DNA of 64,000 bases from Salminus brasiliensis (GCF_030463535.1 NC_132881.1:5347526-5411525), one strand, 5' to 3'; counted from the stretch's first letter, positions 34,621 through 44,600 are shown. The notes: a model not told the origin generated them from the sequence alone. Program-made: numbers and translations.

Positions 34621-35111
34621 GACTACCACAGATGGGTTAAATGTAGAGGACACATTTCACTGTACAGGGACAAATATGTGCACCTTTAACAGTATGAGTA
34701 GCCAGATGTAGATCTATGTAGATCTGTAGCCAGATGTAGATCTAAAATTACTACTACAATCATTAGCATTTCTTCTTGTACAAAATACACTGAGTTATGC
34801 CTGGTACTGTACTGTTTTTTGGGCTAAATCAGCACACCGTAGTTTCTAGCAGACTTCCTCACTGAACCAGCCCAGGTGCAACAGACACTAACCCAGGGAG
34901 GTTTCTACATTACTTAGCTTGTCTATATTCCTGATACTTTCAGAGAGCTTTCAGAGCTTTTCTAATGTCTGTAATTCAGCTCATATTAAATGAACTGCCA
35001 ACCTGGACCATAAGAACGGATCCACTTACACTCGTACTTCTTGTTGATCGGAGGATATTTGGACTTTATCGCCTTTTGAGCATCCGTGAGGTCGAGCTCT
35101 CGATCATCCAT
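24175..35111 (-). CDS. zbtb8os: Archease (tRNA-ligase cofactor), 7 exons
   Basis: Archease activates the RtcB-type RNA ligase that joins tRNA halves after intron removal and also acts in XBP1 mRNA splicing; it is a small soluble protein. Exons on the - strand are 35111-35030, 31491-31467, 29693-29572, 29145-29063, 28096-28044, 25390-25354 and 24261-24175. They join to 489 nt (162 aa; the human protein is about 167 aa) with matching phases and GT-AG borders throughout. Diagnostic blocks in order: YPPINKKYE (19-27), LDHTADVQLHSWG (29-41), EEAFEQCAMAMFGYMTDT (45-62), DLQSLLFHFLDDWLFKFSA (79-97), WGEEFSLSKHPQ (123-134), GTEVKAITYSAMQI (135-148) and the C-terminal VIIDI. The DHTAD and terminal IDI aspartates correspond to the family's metal site. 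No defect is seen. It is tail to tail with the B7-like gene. Its ATG sits in a good context (aaacaATGG). Confidence 0.97.
24262..25353. other. zbtb8os intron 6
   Basis: It contains an AAGAACC-type MITE fragment (24868-24955) and otherwise unremarkable sequence. Confidence 0.5.
25354..25390 (-). CDS. zbtb8os: zbtb8os exon 6
   Basis: A 37-bp exon encoding GWGEEFSLSKHPQ together with the carried bases. The acceptor is gctgcag| and the donor CAG|GTCAGT, phase 0. Confidence 0.95.
25391..28043. other. zbtb8os intron 5 (2.65 kb)
   Basis: AT-rich intron without a recognised repeat family. It holds short TTA runs (about 25800-25817) and a strong palindrome at 27590-27626. No exon-like block was seen on either strand. 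Confidence 0.45.
27590..27626. repeat. Perfect AT-rich palindrome, 15-bp arms
   Basis: The left arm 27590-27604 (taaatataatctata) is the exact reverse complement of 27612-27626, with a 7-base loop (tttgtta). No flanking transposon ends were found. Confidence 0.9.
28044..28096 (-). CDS. zbtb8os: zbtb8os exon 5
   Basis: It encodes EVKVLHLDRTRFRIRSI plus two bases of a glycine codon. The acceptor is ttcatag| and the donor AGG|GTAAGT. Confidence 0.95.
29063..29145 (-). CDS. zbtb8os: zbtb8os exon 4
   Basis: It encodes GDDLQSLLFHFLDDWLFKFS and then ADAFFIPR, ending in phase 0 at AGG|GTATCT. The donor is a weaker match than the others in this gene. Confidence 0.96.
29572..29693 (-). CDS. zbtb8os: zbtb8os exon 3
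   Basis: It encodes LHSWGNSLEEAFEQCAMAM and then FGYMTDTETVEPIDTIEVES. It starts after ttttcag| and ends GAAG|GTAGGA, phase 1. Confidence 0.96.
29793..30485 (-). mobile_element. CR1/L2-like LINE, 5'-truncated
   Basis: The - strand frame 30482-30039 is the C-terminal region of a non-LTR retrotransposon reverse transcriptase (RLYLLRRLRSFG, then FYGVVCWGSSIS, then RRAGSVLG-like KRAGSVLG, then KERYRRSFLPAAVRL). The 3' end runs to a short GATAA repeat tail at 29793-29815. The insertion is in intron 2 of zbtb8os, in the same orientation as the gene. The frame is almost intact, suggesting moderate age. Confidence 0.85.
31182..31200. repeat. Poly-C tract (19 C)
   Basis: Read directly. It lies in zbtb8os intron 2, about 270 bp from the 25-bp exon 2. 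Length is likely unstable and may be mis-assembled. Confidence 0.9.
31467..31491 (-). CDS. zbtb8os: zbtb8os exon 2, 25-bp micro-exon
   Basis: The acceptor is tttcag| and the donor CCA|GTGAGT. With the base carried over from exon 1 it encodes YLDHTADVQ, which includes the metal-site motif. It is too short for any ORF scan; the frame and motif make it certain. Confidence 0.95.
31492..33059. other. zbtb8os intron 1, proximal part
   Basis: AT-rich; no exon or clear repeat recognised. Confidence 0.4.
33060..33125 (+). mobile_element. Retroposon 3'-end fragment
   Basis: The words aatctcattgtaggctgtgc and aatgacaataaaa are typical of the 3' ends of several fish LINE/SINE families. Too little remains to name one. 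Confidence 0.35.
33308..33530 (+). repeat. Dispersed fish repeat ('ATTTAGCTGAAGCTCTTATAC')
   Basis: It matches 63287-63515 nearly end to end in the same orientation: tttacagcatttagctgaag, acttacaaggtta, gtagtgttaggagtcttgcc, caagggctcttattggtgt and gtggtagctcactgg. A fragment is at 22283-22320. It is a widespread fish repeat; its class is not certain from sequence. Confidence 0.75.
33712..34675 (+). mobile_element. Tandem array of tRNA-derived SINE heads with one shared tail
   Basis: Five head-to-tail units begin at 33712, 33886, 34059, 34224 and 34397 (174, 173, 165, 173 bp and a last unit). Each carries a box A-like tgatggctcagttag and a box B ggttcgattcc, the internal RNA polymerase III promoter, followed by gcaagctgccactgttga and ctctctgctccccgg. 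Only the last unit runs into the SINE tail: GT repeat 34594-34620, then gggttaaatgtagaggacac to about 34675. The 165-bp unit lacks an 8-base block (tccttgag). A different box B-like word (gggttcgagtcccgg) lies just upstream at about 33697-33711. Acceptor-stem pairing is absent, so these are not tRNA genes. Confidence 0.88.
35030..35111 (-). CDS. zbtb8os: zbtb8os exon 1
   Basis: It encodes the first 27 residues (MDDRELDLTDAQKAIKSK and onward) and ends GAGT|GTAAGT in phase 1. The ATG is at 35111-35109. Confidence 0.95.
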
Positions 35112-35404
35112 TGTTTGTTTGTTTGTGTTTTTTATTTTTAATTAATTTATTACTCAGAAATAGAGACTTCTCAAACTACAGTCGCAGTCACTCACCGCAG
35201 TGAAGTGAGACACACTCATACTGCGCCTCGTGTGTCCCCCTTTTTCAAAATAAAAGTCCCGTGACCAGGATCAGAGATAAAACCGTGTGAAGTTCACCTG
35301 TATTTTGGGCTTTTTTTTTAGAGAATATATAAATTGTCACCTACAGTTTATTAATATATAATTTCTCATGTAATTTTAGTAAATACTGAATTTAAAATAA
35401 TGCT
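35112..35404 (-). promoter_or_regulatory. zbtb8os: zbtb8os 5' UTR and promoter region
   Basis: This is the sequence directly 5' of the archease ATG on the - strand. The first 60 bp are AT-rich. Further up lies a more GC-rich stretch (35190-35245) with a GTGAGT word that could be an untranslated-exon donor. No TATA or CCAAT box is obvious. A LINE insertion begins 290 bp from the ATG. Confidence 0.4.
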
Positions 35405-36370
35405 TTCTGAGTCAAGTCAAGTGGGTTTTATTGTCATTTCAACTACATACAGAGTTCACAGTGAAACGAAACAACGTTCCTCCAGGACCATGGTGCAACA
35501 TAGACACAGTGCAGACAAAACACAAGTGCAACACAAACAAACAAGTGCGGACAGACAACACAACACAGTACAGACCAGAGAATAATAATAAATAATGACG
35601 GTAGTGTGCAAGTTGTGCAATGTGCGATAAATAGAGTCCAGTGAGGTAGTAAAGTTATTAGTGCAAATGCTTGTGCAAAAAATGCTTCCCACGTTATCTG
35701 GGGTAAATGGTTGGAAAGAGAGAGAGAGAGGGAGAGTGTACATGTACCAGAAAGATATCAGTTCAGAAGTTGAGTTGTGTTGAGGAGTCTGATGGCTTGG
35801 GGGAAGAAGCTATTGCAGAGTCTGGTCGTGTTGGACCGGATGCTGCGGTACCTTCTTCCTGATGGCAGGAGGGAGAACAGTCTGTGTGAAGGGTGGGTGG
35901 AGTCATCCACAGTGCTGGTTGCTTTGCGGATGCAGCGGGTGGTGTAAATGTCCATGACGGAGGGGAGAGAGACTCCGATGATCTTCTCAGCTGTCCTCAC
36001 AATGCGTTGGAGGGTCTTGCGGTCAGAGGCTGTGCAGGTCCCAAACCAGGCAGTGATGCAGCTGCTTAGGATGCTCTCTATGGTCCCCCTATAGAAGAGG
36101 GTGAGGATGGGTGGAGGGAGACGGGCCTTTCTCAGCTTCCGTTGGGCTTTTCTGTCTTGATTTCCTGAAGTCAACAACCATTTCCTTGGTCTTCTCTACA
36201 TTCCAGTGAAGGTTGTTGACTGTACACCAGTCTGTCAGCTGCTGCACCTCCTCTCTGTATGCTGACTCATTGCCTTTGCTGATGAGACCCAGCACAGTTG
36301 TATCATCGGCGAACTTTATGATGCTGTTAGAACTGTGTTTCGCAACACAGTCATGAGTCATGAGCAATGT
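35405..36370 (-). mobile_element. CR1/L2-like LINE, copy 1
   Basis: The - strand encodes reverse-transcriptase motif FADDTTVLGL (frame 36367-36089) and then, in another frame, the C-terminal domain (SILSSCITAWFGTCTASDRK, frame 36177-35758), so a frameshift lies in the overlap. The 3' end has agtcaagtcaag followed by tgggttttattgtcatttca. The element is 5' truncated. Confidence 0.87.
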
Positions 36371-36952
36371 TATTTACACATTTTGTTGAATGTAAACCAA
36401 ATTTTTCCACATTATTTTAATTAGACTATACAATGTATTAAAATGTAAAAAAAAAAAATGCTCAGACTCTGATGGATGTCTGATGGATGATTGAAATGTG
36501 CCATCAAGATTGTTGTGTATTTGTGTTGTATATTTGCATATGGTGGATGCCTATGGTTGTAATGTTATTTCTTCTTAATAATCTTCATTAAAATATATAC
36601 AGTTTGTCACCTCAACAAACATTCAGTTTGTGAATTATGTTCTCCTTTCTGTAATACACAGTAAATACCACAGGTGAGCAAATATCTTCCCTTGCTATCA
36701 CTAGAGGTCACTGTTGAGCATATAGGAGCCATAGATCATGGGTAGGGAGCTGAGGGCCGGAGTCCAGCACGGGTTGCAGTTTCCTGCCTTAACACACCCA
36801 CCTAACCTGACAGTTAACGGGTGATAAGGTCTGGTTCTGGTGCACCTTTACCCCCACACCCCACCCAAGCCACTTCTTATCATGTAGCACAGTTTTAACT
36901 TTATAAATATAAATAGTCCATAAGAAAGCCTGTTTTTAGATTTACTAGCAAG
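36371..36952. other. Spacer between two LINE copies
   Basis: AT-rich; no gene or named repeat seen. Confidence 0.4.
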
Positions 36953-37278
36953 TCAAGTCAAGTCAAGTCAAGTCAAGTCAAGTCAAGTGGGTTTTATTGT
37001 CATTTCAACTACATACAGAGTACACAGTGAAACGAAACAACGGTCCTCCAGGACCATGGTGCAACATAGACAGTGCATACAGAACACAAGTGCAACACAA
37101 ACAAGTGCAGACAGACAACACAACACAGTACAGACAGAGAATAATAAATAATTAGGGGTAGTGTGCAAATTCTGCAGTGTGTAATAAATATTGAGTCCAG
37201 TGAGGTAGTAAAGTTATTAGTGCAAAATGCTTTGTGCAAAAAAATGCTTCCCATTTTATCTGGGGTAAATGGTTGGAA

Positions 37279-37346
<68 letters not shown>

Positions 37347-37470
37347 CATGTAGCAGAAAAGACATCAGGTCAGAAGTTGAGTTGTGTTGAGGAGTCTGAT
37401 GGCTTGGGGGAAGAAGCTATTGCAGAGTCTGGTCGTGTTGGACCAGATGCTGCGGTACCTTCTTCCTGAT
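36953..37470 (-). mobile_element. CR1/L2-like LINE, copy 2 (shorter)
   Basis: It is collinear with the 3' 500 bp of copy 1 (tgggttttattgtcatttca, aacgaaacaacg.tcctccag, gatggcttgggggaagaagc) and then stops. Its 3' tail has about eight CAAGT units. An internal GA run (37276-37344) is expanded relative to the same spot in copy 1 (35718-35732). Confidence 0.87.
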
Positions 37471-39448
37471 GGGTTTTCCTGCAATGCATTTTTTAACACC
37501 AAACCACTGGTTGTCTGTCTTCACTTTCCTTACATCTGGATGACTGTACTATTCTGGTATTTTGAAAAATAGGGAGACTGTCCCCTAAAAATCCCTAATT
37601 AATTAAAACACGCTGTGGATACATGTAAATGACTATATTTAAAAAAGATGTATTTCTTATAGACAGAGTTCTGGAAATGTATGGTTGCCAGCGCAGGCCG
37701 CCGTAAATGATGAGGATACACAGCCAGTTGAACGGCTTAGTGCACAGCAGACTACCCCGCATGCAGAGTTGCAGTATTAGGAGGCGCTAACGCATGGTGT
37801 TATATACCTCAAACTGTATACGGCTCAATATATTAGCAGTTGTAACAGTCTGTACCGACCAGCCATTTAGGGACCCAGTGCAAAATATAAAAACCTGTGC
37901 ACGGGCCCCCCAGTAAAGAGGGCCTAGTTTGCCTATGCCATAATCCAGCTACGATCTTTCAGCTCAAAAATATTTGGGTTTTGAATAAGTAAGTGCATCG
38001 ATGACTCTATGATCATTGATTTTTGTCACCAGAGCCCCACAAGGAACCCTTAGACCTGACAAAGAACCATTTAAGCATCCAAATGCTTCTTTGAGAGATC
38101 ATGATTCTGCAGAGCAGCTACAGGTGTGTATATGTGTGTGTTATAGAGGGGTGGAGCTAAATTGGATATAGGGGTCTAGGCATGTCTTCAAAGTGCAATA
38201 TGAAGTAAACTGGAATCCTCAAGTATGCTGAATAAGGCAAGTAGTACTAAAGTCCCACTCACCTTCCAATAGATGGCAGCATTACAGCAGTTTCTAACAC
38301 CAAGAAGTGGCACAGGAGGACTGAGGCAATCTTCAGAATTCCCTCTGCACGGTACACAATGGTCCTGTCCCAATTCACGCCCCTTCTGAAAGTGCCCTAT
38401 AATGAAAGGCAGGTAAAAGAGGTGTGAGCATTGAAGGCATCAGAGAGTTTAGAGCAGCACTGAGACACACCTTACCTCCTGTCCCTTCACCTGTATCATC
38501 AAGAGATCATAGGGTGCTCTGGACCACCCTTGTTGGTGAAATTGGGTGTCCCACCTTACAGCCTTGCCTATTTAACAGGCATGCACAAACAAGGGGTGGG
38601 AGGGTGCAAGTGCGAGTAACGGGACAGGGCCAAAGAATGCTGACTATTAGAGAGGGGGAGACCAAGAATCTATTAATTAATAATTTATCTTTACATTAAA
38701 TAATATATTGCAGAATTTAGTCTTGTCTCGCTCTAAAAGTGTGAACCAATTTATATTTTGTTTAATTTTTATTAATGACTTTAAGGAAAACAAGAGAAAA
38801 AATATGTGGACTCCTTATTATTATTACTATTACTATTATTATTATTTTTTTTTTTACATATGTGGACTCTTTCTTCAAAATGATGAGGAAAGGAGTCAGT
38901 ATTTCGATCTACCAAGTCAACATCTAAAGAAAATGTAATTATTCTGAGAGGTCAAGATGAGAAAATTAAGAAAGTAAGTTATTATTCTAAAATACTAATT
39001 AATAAATGAAAAGTCATTATTAGATTCTAACTTTTTTTTTGAGAAAATAAGTCTGATACTAATTCAACATTTTGAATACATAACATATGTCATGACTTAT
39101 TTTTTGTATATTTAGTAGACTATACTATTTATAGTCTATATATCGAAAATAACGACCCATTATTTGAAATATAGTCAAAATTGTGAGAAAATAGATAGCT
39201 AAATATTTTAGATACACGTAAGTCAACTTTTTTAGAACTGTATTTTTAGGATACTCAAACTATTGAGAAAATAACTTTTATTTGAGATACTAAAAAAATA
39301 TTTTAGAAATATTATTTATAAATATTTTATATTTTTAGAAAACAACTAATTACGTGAAATACTCATTTAAAAGTTTGAGAAAGTATTTAATTATTTTCAG
39401 AAAACAGAAAAGCAGTAAATAAATAAATAAATAAATAAATAAACTCTT
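37471..39448. other. Intergenic between LINE copies and the promoter
   Basis: No exon recognised. It contains a TTA/T run (38813-38856), very AT-rich DNA from 38940 to 39410 and an AAAT microsatellite at 39413-39443. An AAGAACC MITE fragment lies at 38035-38100. Confidence 0.45.
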
Positions 39449-39900
39449 GTTTCCCGCCCATATTTAGGCTAGCCCCGCCTCCTGTGATTTGATTGGCTCA
39501 GTCGTTCATCGCTCAGTCAGTTAACCGACTCGGCACGCTCTTCATCGGCTTGTTGTGTTGAATTGGGCTGGACTGTACGCCTCGGAACCGGTCCTGCTAT
39601 ATAGCTAGTTCATATATCCGCTCTTCTCACGTCCTTAAAGAACTAAATGGACCCGTGTGGATAAAGCGCGAGCTTCCCCACACATCCCAACTTCTCCCAA
39701 ACGCGTCCCAGTCAGCAGCAACGCAGTCACCATCCCTCAGTTCAGATAGTGCTGCACGCGCGTTATACTTTTCCCGCCTGTATTCAGACATATCCCGCCT
39801 CCTGCGCTCGGATTGGCTAACAGCGGCCCGCCTTCCGCGCTCGGATTGGCAGATTCCTCATACTGTTGACTGTTAAGCCAATGGCGCCGCACGGAGGCGG
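39449..39900 (+). promoter_or_regulatory. GC-rich promoter with duplicated E2F/GC-box/CCAAT module
   Basis: Composition changes abruptly from AT-rich to GC/CpG-rich. Two 49-bp modules (39449-39497 and 39770-39818) each contain TTTCCCGC (E2F-type), CCCGCCTCCTG (GC-box type) and end in GATTGGCT (inverted CCAAT, NF-Y type) with identical spacing. A half copy (39827-39850) and a further CCAAT (39879-39883) and GC box (39893-39902) follow. This arrangement is known from TATA-less housekeeping and cell-cycle promoters; the factors are inferred from motifs. Confidence 0.7.
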
Positions 39901-40078
39901 GGTTATGTCCGAAAACGGGTGGGAAACAAAGGAAGAGGGCGGGAAGAGATGCGGAGGGAGGGAGGGAGGGAGGGAGGCGGAGGCGACCAAAACATACCAG
40001 CAGCTTCATCGCTTTGGCAAGAGCGGCGGGGAAAGTGGTCGGTTCTCCCAGCCTCACCGGCTCAGGACGAGGCAGCAG
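39901..40078 (+). other. Probable noncoding first exon of an unidentified + strand gene
   Basis: Downstream of the promoter, GC-rich sequence with a GGGA repeat (39956-39975) ends in a consensus donor, GCAG|GTAAGCC at 40078/40079. No ATG-led coding sequence of note precedes it, so it would be 5' UTR. The start is approximate. The gene's coding exons are not recognised within the window, so its identity is unknown. An ATG in good context followed after three codons by another donor (caccATGcgtcag|gtgagc, 40602-40610) could be an alternative first coding exon. Confidence 0.5.
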
Positions 40079-41039
40079 GTAAGCCGGAGAGAGTTCAGTC
40101 CGCGGCTGCTGTTGTTTGTGCTATTGCCGTTAAATGCAGCGGTAACGGTGATGGATATTAATGGATATTAATGGATATTAATAAGAGTGTCAAACTGAGA
40201 CGACAACTACGAAAAATACCTGACACAGTTAAGTTTAGTGCTTTTATGGCTTAAATAAATAATTAAAAAATGTTAAACTTAATTTATTTGCTGCGTTTAT
40301 TTTCGTTAGTTTTATTATTAATAATTATATTAATAATTATTAATTATTTGTTTGAAAACCGACTGAAAATCGACTTGTATCCTATTATATTTCGATGTCT
40401 GTTTATTTGGGGCTGTTTCTGCTGCTGCTCCGTGGCTGGGCTGTGTTGATGCCCCCTTTGGGTGTCGGGTGTAGTTCTGCGTCTCGTGTATCGCCGCGCG
40501 CCCTTTATTTATTCATTCATTCACGTGTCATCCGAACCACCTGAGCGCGAGCACGCACACACACACACACGCGCGCGCGCAGGCGGTGATCCGCAGGCAC
40601 CATGCGTCAGGTGAGCGAACCAAGGCTAGAGAGGTTTCAGCGGAAATGTCCAGGAGAGCCCCCGGGGCTTACAGCAGTGACCAGCCCTGCTCCTGAAGAT
40701 CTAGCTACCTCCAACCCAGCGCCCCTCATTCAGCCAATCAAGGACCTCCGGAGGGGGAATTGAGTTGGGCCAGGTGGAGTGGATTAGAGCTGGAGTTCAG
40801 GTTTGAGAGCTCCATTAGATCAAGGCTTGGTGCCCATTGATGTAAAATGTTGAATGAGCAGTTAATATTGAATTAACAGCTGTAGGGCGTAATGAGCTCT
40901 GCCAGTCTGAGTGATCTCCTATTAGGACAGTTTCTCAGACCCTAATTAAGCCAAAGCCAGTGGTGATTTAGCATCAGTGCTACAGAGGCTGGAAGACTCT
41001 ACCAGTTGATTCTCACAGTGTGTTCAGTGTGTACCTAAA
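40079..41039. other. Start of the presumed long intron
   Basis: It contains three tandem copies of tggatattaa (40152-40181), a CA/CG simple repeat (40555-40580) and, at about 40675-40815, a fragment of a common fish repeat (cctgctcctgaagatctag, ccaatcaaggacc). Other pieces of that repeat lie near 8135-8200, 48470-48600 and 57000-57070. Confidence 0.5.
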
Positions 41040-43380
41040 CACTTAATACAGTTAATACCTAGACAGTGAATGAACTGTTCAGTTAATACCTAAAGTGTTA
41101 AGGTAACCCTAACAGTGCCAATAAGTGTTAAATTAATGCATAAAGGGTTAAATGACCTCTTACAGTGTTCACGTAGTGTTCAGCTAATACCTTTAGGTTT
41201 TATTGTAACACTACAAGATTTAATTTAACTTAGGTCAGTGCTTTAGGCTTTAATTGAGCCATAAAGGGTTAATTGAACTATTACAGTGTTCAGTTAGGGG
41301 TGATTGAACTATTACAGTGTTCAGTTAGGGGTGATTGAACTGTTACAGTGTTCAGTTAGGGGTGATTGAACTATTACAGTATTCAGTTAGGGGTGATTGA
41401 ACTATTACAGTATTCAGTTAGGGGTGATTGAACTGTTACAGTGTTCAGTTAGGGGTGATTGAACTGTTACAGTGTTCAGTTAGGGGTGATTGAACTGTTA
41501 CAGTGTTCAGTTAGGGGTGATTGAACTATTACAGTATTCAGTTAGGGGTGATTGAACTATTACAGTGTTCAGTTAGGGGTGATTGAACTATTACAGTGTT
41601 CAGTTAGGGGTGATTGAACTGTTACAGTGTTCAGTTAGGGGTGATTGAACTATTACAGTATTCAGTTAGGGGTGATTGAACTATTACAGTGTTCAGTTAG
41701 GGGTGATTGAACTGTTACAGTGTTCAGTTAGGGGTGATTGAACTATTACAGTATTCAGTTAGGGGTGATTGAACTATTACAGTGTTCAGTTAGGGGTGAT
41801 TGAACTATTACAGTGTTCAGTTAGGGTTGATTGAACTATTACAGTATTTAGTTAGGGGTGATTGAACTATTACAGTGTTCAGTTAGGGGTGATTGAACTA
41901 TTCCAGTGTTCAGTTAGGGGTGATTGAACTATTCCAGTGTTCAGTTAGGGGTGATTGAACTATTACAGTGTTCAGTTAGGGGTGATTGAACTATTACAGT
42001 GTTCAGTTAGGGGTGATTGAACTATTACAGTATTCAGTTAGGGGTGATTGAACTATTCCAGTGTTCAGTTAGGGGTGATTGAACTATTACAGTATTCAGT
42101 TAGGGGTGATTGAACTATTACAGTGTTCAGTTAGGGGTGATTGAACTATTACAGTGTTCAGTTAGGGTTGATTGAACTATTACAGTATTCAGTTAGGGGT
42201 GATTGAACTATTACAGTATTCAGTTAGGGGTGATTGAACTATTACAGTGTTCAGTTAGGGGTGATTGAACTATTACAGTGTTCAGTTAGGGGTGATTGAA
42301 CTATTACAGTGTTCAGTTAGGGGTGATTGAACTATTCCAGTGTTCAGTTAGGGGTGATTGAACTATTCCAGTGTTCAGTTAGGGTTGATTGAACTATTAC
42401 AGTGTTCAGTTAGGGTTGAATTCACTCTTGCAGTGTTCAGTTAATACCTAAAGTTTTGAATCAGCTCTTGCGATGTTCAGTGAATACCTAAATGCTTAAA
42501 TCACCTCTGCAAGTGTTCAGTGTTCACCTAAAGGTTGAATTAACTGACAATGTTCAGTACATAGTAGTTGAATAAACTCTTACAGTGCTCAATTAACACC
42601 AAATGCATTGACTCTTACAGGTAACTGAGGAATTACAACCTAAAGGGCTGAATTAACTCTTATGATGTTCAGCGAATACATTACTTGTAACTTGCAGTTT
42701 TAACACCTTAAGGTTTGAATGAACTCTTGCAGTGGTTTATTTAGGGTTGAATTAACTCTTGCAGTGTTCAGTTAAACCTAAAGTGTTAAATGAACTCTTA
42801 TGATGTTCAGTGAATACTTACATGATTAAATTACCTCGAATTAAGTCTTATAATGTTCAGTTACAAAATGTTGAATTGGTTTTTAAAGTGAACAGTTGAA
42901 TGAACTCTGTCTGGGGTCATTAACTTCTCTTATAATGCTCAGTTAATACCTAAAGGGTTGAATGAACTCTTGCAGTGTTCAGTTAATATCTAAAGTGTTA
43001 AGTTAACCCTTACAGTGCTGAGTTTCTAAGTAATATAAATATTTGAATGAACTCCTATAGTGTTTAATTAAAACATAAAGGGTTAAATGACCCCTTATAG
43101 TGTTCAGGTAATAACTAAAATAATGCAAATGTTCATCAGTCTATAGGTTGATTGTATCAGAACGCATTCTGTCTGAAAATGATCACTAATGATCACCCTT
43201 GCTCGGCCAGCCGTCTGCAGAAAGGCCCTCCTAATGCCCAAATTGCTGCCTGGTACAGAATATAACATGGTTATTTTGCGTAATTCATCCATTCATATGA
43301 AAATACCCATAATCTACAGTGTTGAATGGATGCCTATAGTGTTGAATGAACTCTCGCAGTGTTTAAACAACATGTACAAT
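41040..43380 (+). repeat. Old degenerate tandem repeat, ~35-40 bp unit
   Basis: The words gaactcttacagtgttcagt and taatacctaaagtgttgaat recur irregularly on both sides of the homogeneous 31-bp minisatellite. This suggests an ancient array from which the core later expanded. Confidence 0.75.
41270..42418 (+). repeat. 31-bp minisatellite, about 37 copies
   Basis: Unit: ttaggggtgattgaactatt plus acagtgttcag, 31 bp with almost no length variation. Variants occur at three or four positions only (cta/ctg ttac; ttac/ttcc; agtg/agta; gggg/gggt). Variants are interspersed rather than blocked. Confidence 0.97.
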
Positions 43381-44214
43381 GTAAATTAGCGCCCAGCTGG
43401 ACTCTCGGTATCTGGGGCGTCCAATGGCGTCTTGAAAGTTTGCTAGAATGACCTGTAAGTACATGGTAATTGGTTGGTATGAAAGAACGCTTAGTGGGCT
43501 ATTATTGTTATTCTGCCCTAGCCTCCAACACACCAGGTCAACTCCCTGTCCATACATACCCAGTTTTAGTTTGCACTTTGGCTTCTCGTCCACACAAAAA
43601 TGCAGTATTTAGTAACTGGACACTAAGCTTTTTAAAAATTCTCTATATAGTGAACTACATAAGTCAGTAAACTACAGCTTATACACACAGATAGCACTAG
43701 AGTTCAGATTTTGCCTTATATGAATACATGTAAATAATGTCATATTCCAGATATTCTGTTTAGATTTAGAATCAGAATCAAAGAGAGTGTGTAGTGTGTA
43801 ATTTGGGATTAAGCCTTTGTGTTTTTTTCCTTTTTCATGGTGTTTTGATGTCTCTCTTTATGTGGAACCACATACAGGGTTAGCATGGTGTGGATGGAAA
43901 TACTTTCAAAGGAAATCTGTGGACTTGGCCCCTAATAGTGCAGAGTAGTGACCAGACTTAAGGTGCGTCAAAAGTAGTGGTCACCAACCCTCATTCTGGC
44001 CTGCTCTCCTGCAGCCGACACAGATTGTACACACCGGGTTCACCTTATCAAGAACTTCAGATCATTAGATCACAAGTCATGGATTGGTGTTGGAGCTGCA
44101 CTCTGTGGAGCAAAGTCAGTAGGGGTGGTCCGAATTTCAGTGAGTGTGGTGGTGTTGCAATCTGATTTCTTTTTTTATCACAGAGAAAGAACAGGAGTTC
44201 AAATGGGAATTCCT
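43381..44214. other. Presumed intron, transposon-relic texture
   Basis: The stretch 43400-43690 has words (acagtatttagtaactggac, ctatatagtgaactacataa) like those of hAT-type non-autonomous elements, not firmly assigned. No exon was recognised. Confidence 0.35.
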
Positions 44215-44600
44215 GATTATCAGCCATAACATTAAAATCACTGAAGGTGAAGCACATAACCTTAATTACCTGGTTTGAGTGGCGGCAGTCAAGGGGTGGG
44301 ATCTACATATTAGACAGCAAGTGAACAGTCAGTTCTTGGCTTGGCTAGAAGACTGGGTCAGAACATCTTCACAACATCAGGCAGGTCTTGTGGGGTGTTT
44401 TCAGTATGCAGTGGTCAGTACCTACCAAAAGTGCTCCAAGGAAGGACATCCGATAAACTGGTGACGGGGTCATAGGCATGTAAGGCTCCAACAACCTCAC
44501 AACTTGCAGGACTAGAGGATCTGCTTAAAGGATTTCCTGCTAACGTCTTGGTGCCAGATATCAAAGGACCATGCCTCGTCAGAGCTGTTTTGGCAGTATG
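44215..44600 (+). mobile_element. Tc1-like transposon, 5' fragment
   Basis: It begins with the Tc1 inverted repeat (tatcagccataacattaaaa, tcactgaaggtgaagcacat) and encodes the N-terminal helix-turn-helix segment GLVGCFQYAVVSTYQKCSKE before frameshifting. Same family as 10311-10600 and 56645-56975. Confidence 0.85.

Noticed and set aside
39655-39876. 73-codon ORF between the promoter modules
   Set aside because: It overlaps the E2F/CCAAT module and half module, and its residues come from repeated promoter motifs.
39866-40171. 101-codon ORF over the promoter/first exon
   Set aside because: It crosses the consensus donor at 40078/40079 and is rich in residues encoded by GGGA repeats; better explained as 5' UTR.
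41270-42418. CRISPR-like regular array
   Set aside because: Units are directly contiguous with no spacers, the genome is eukaryotic and unit variants are point changes; it is a minisatellite.
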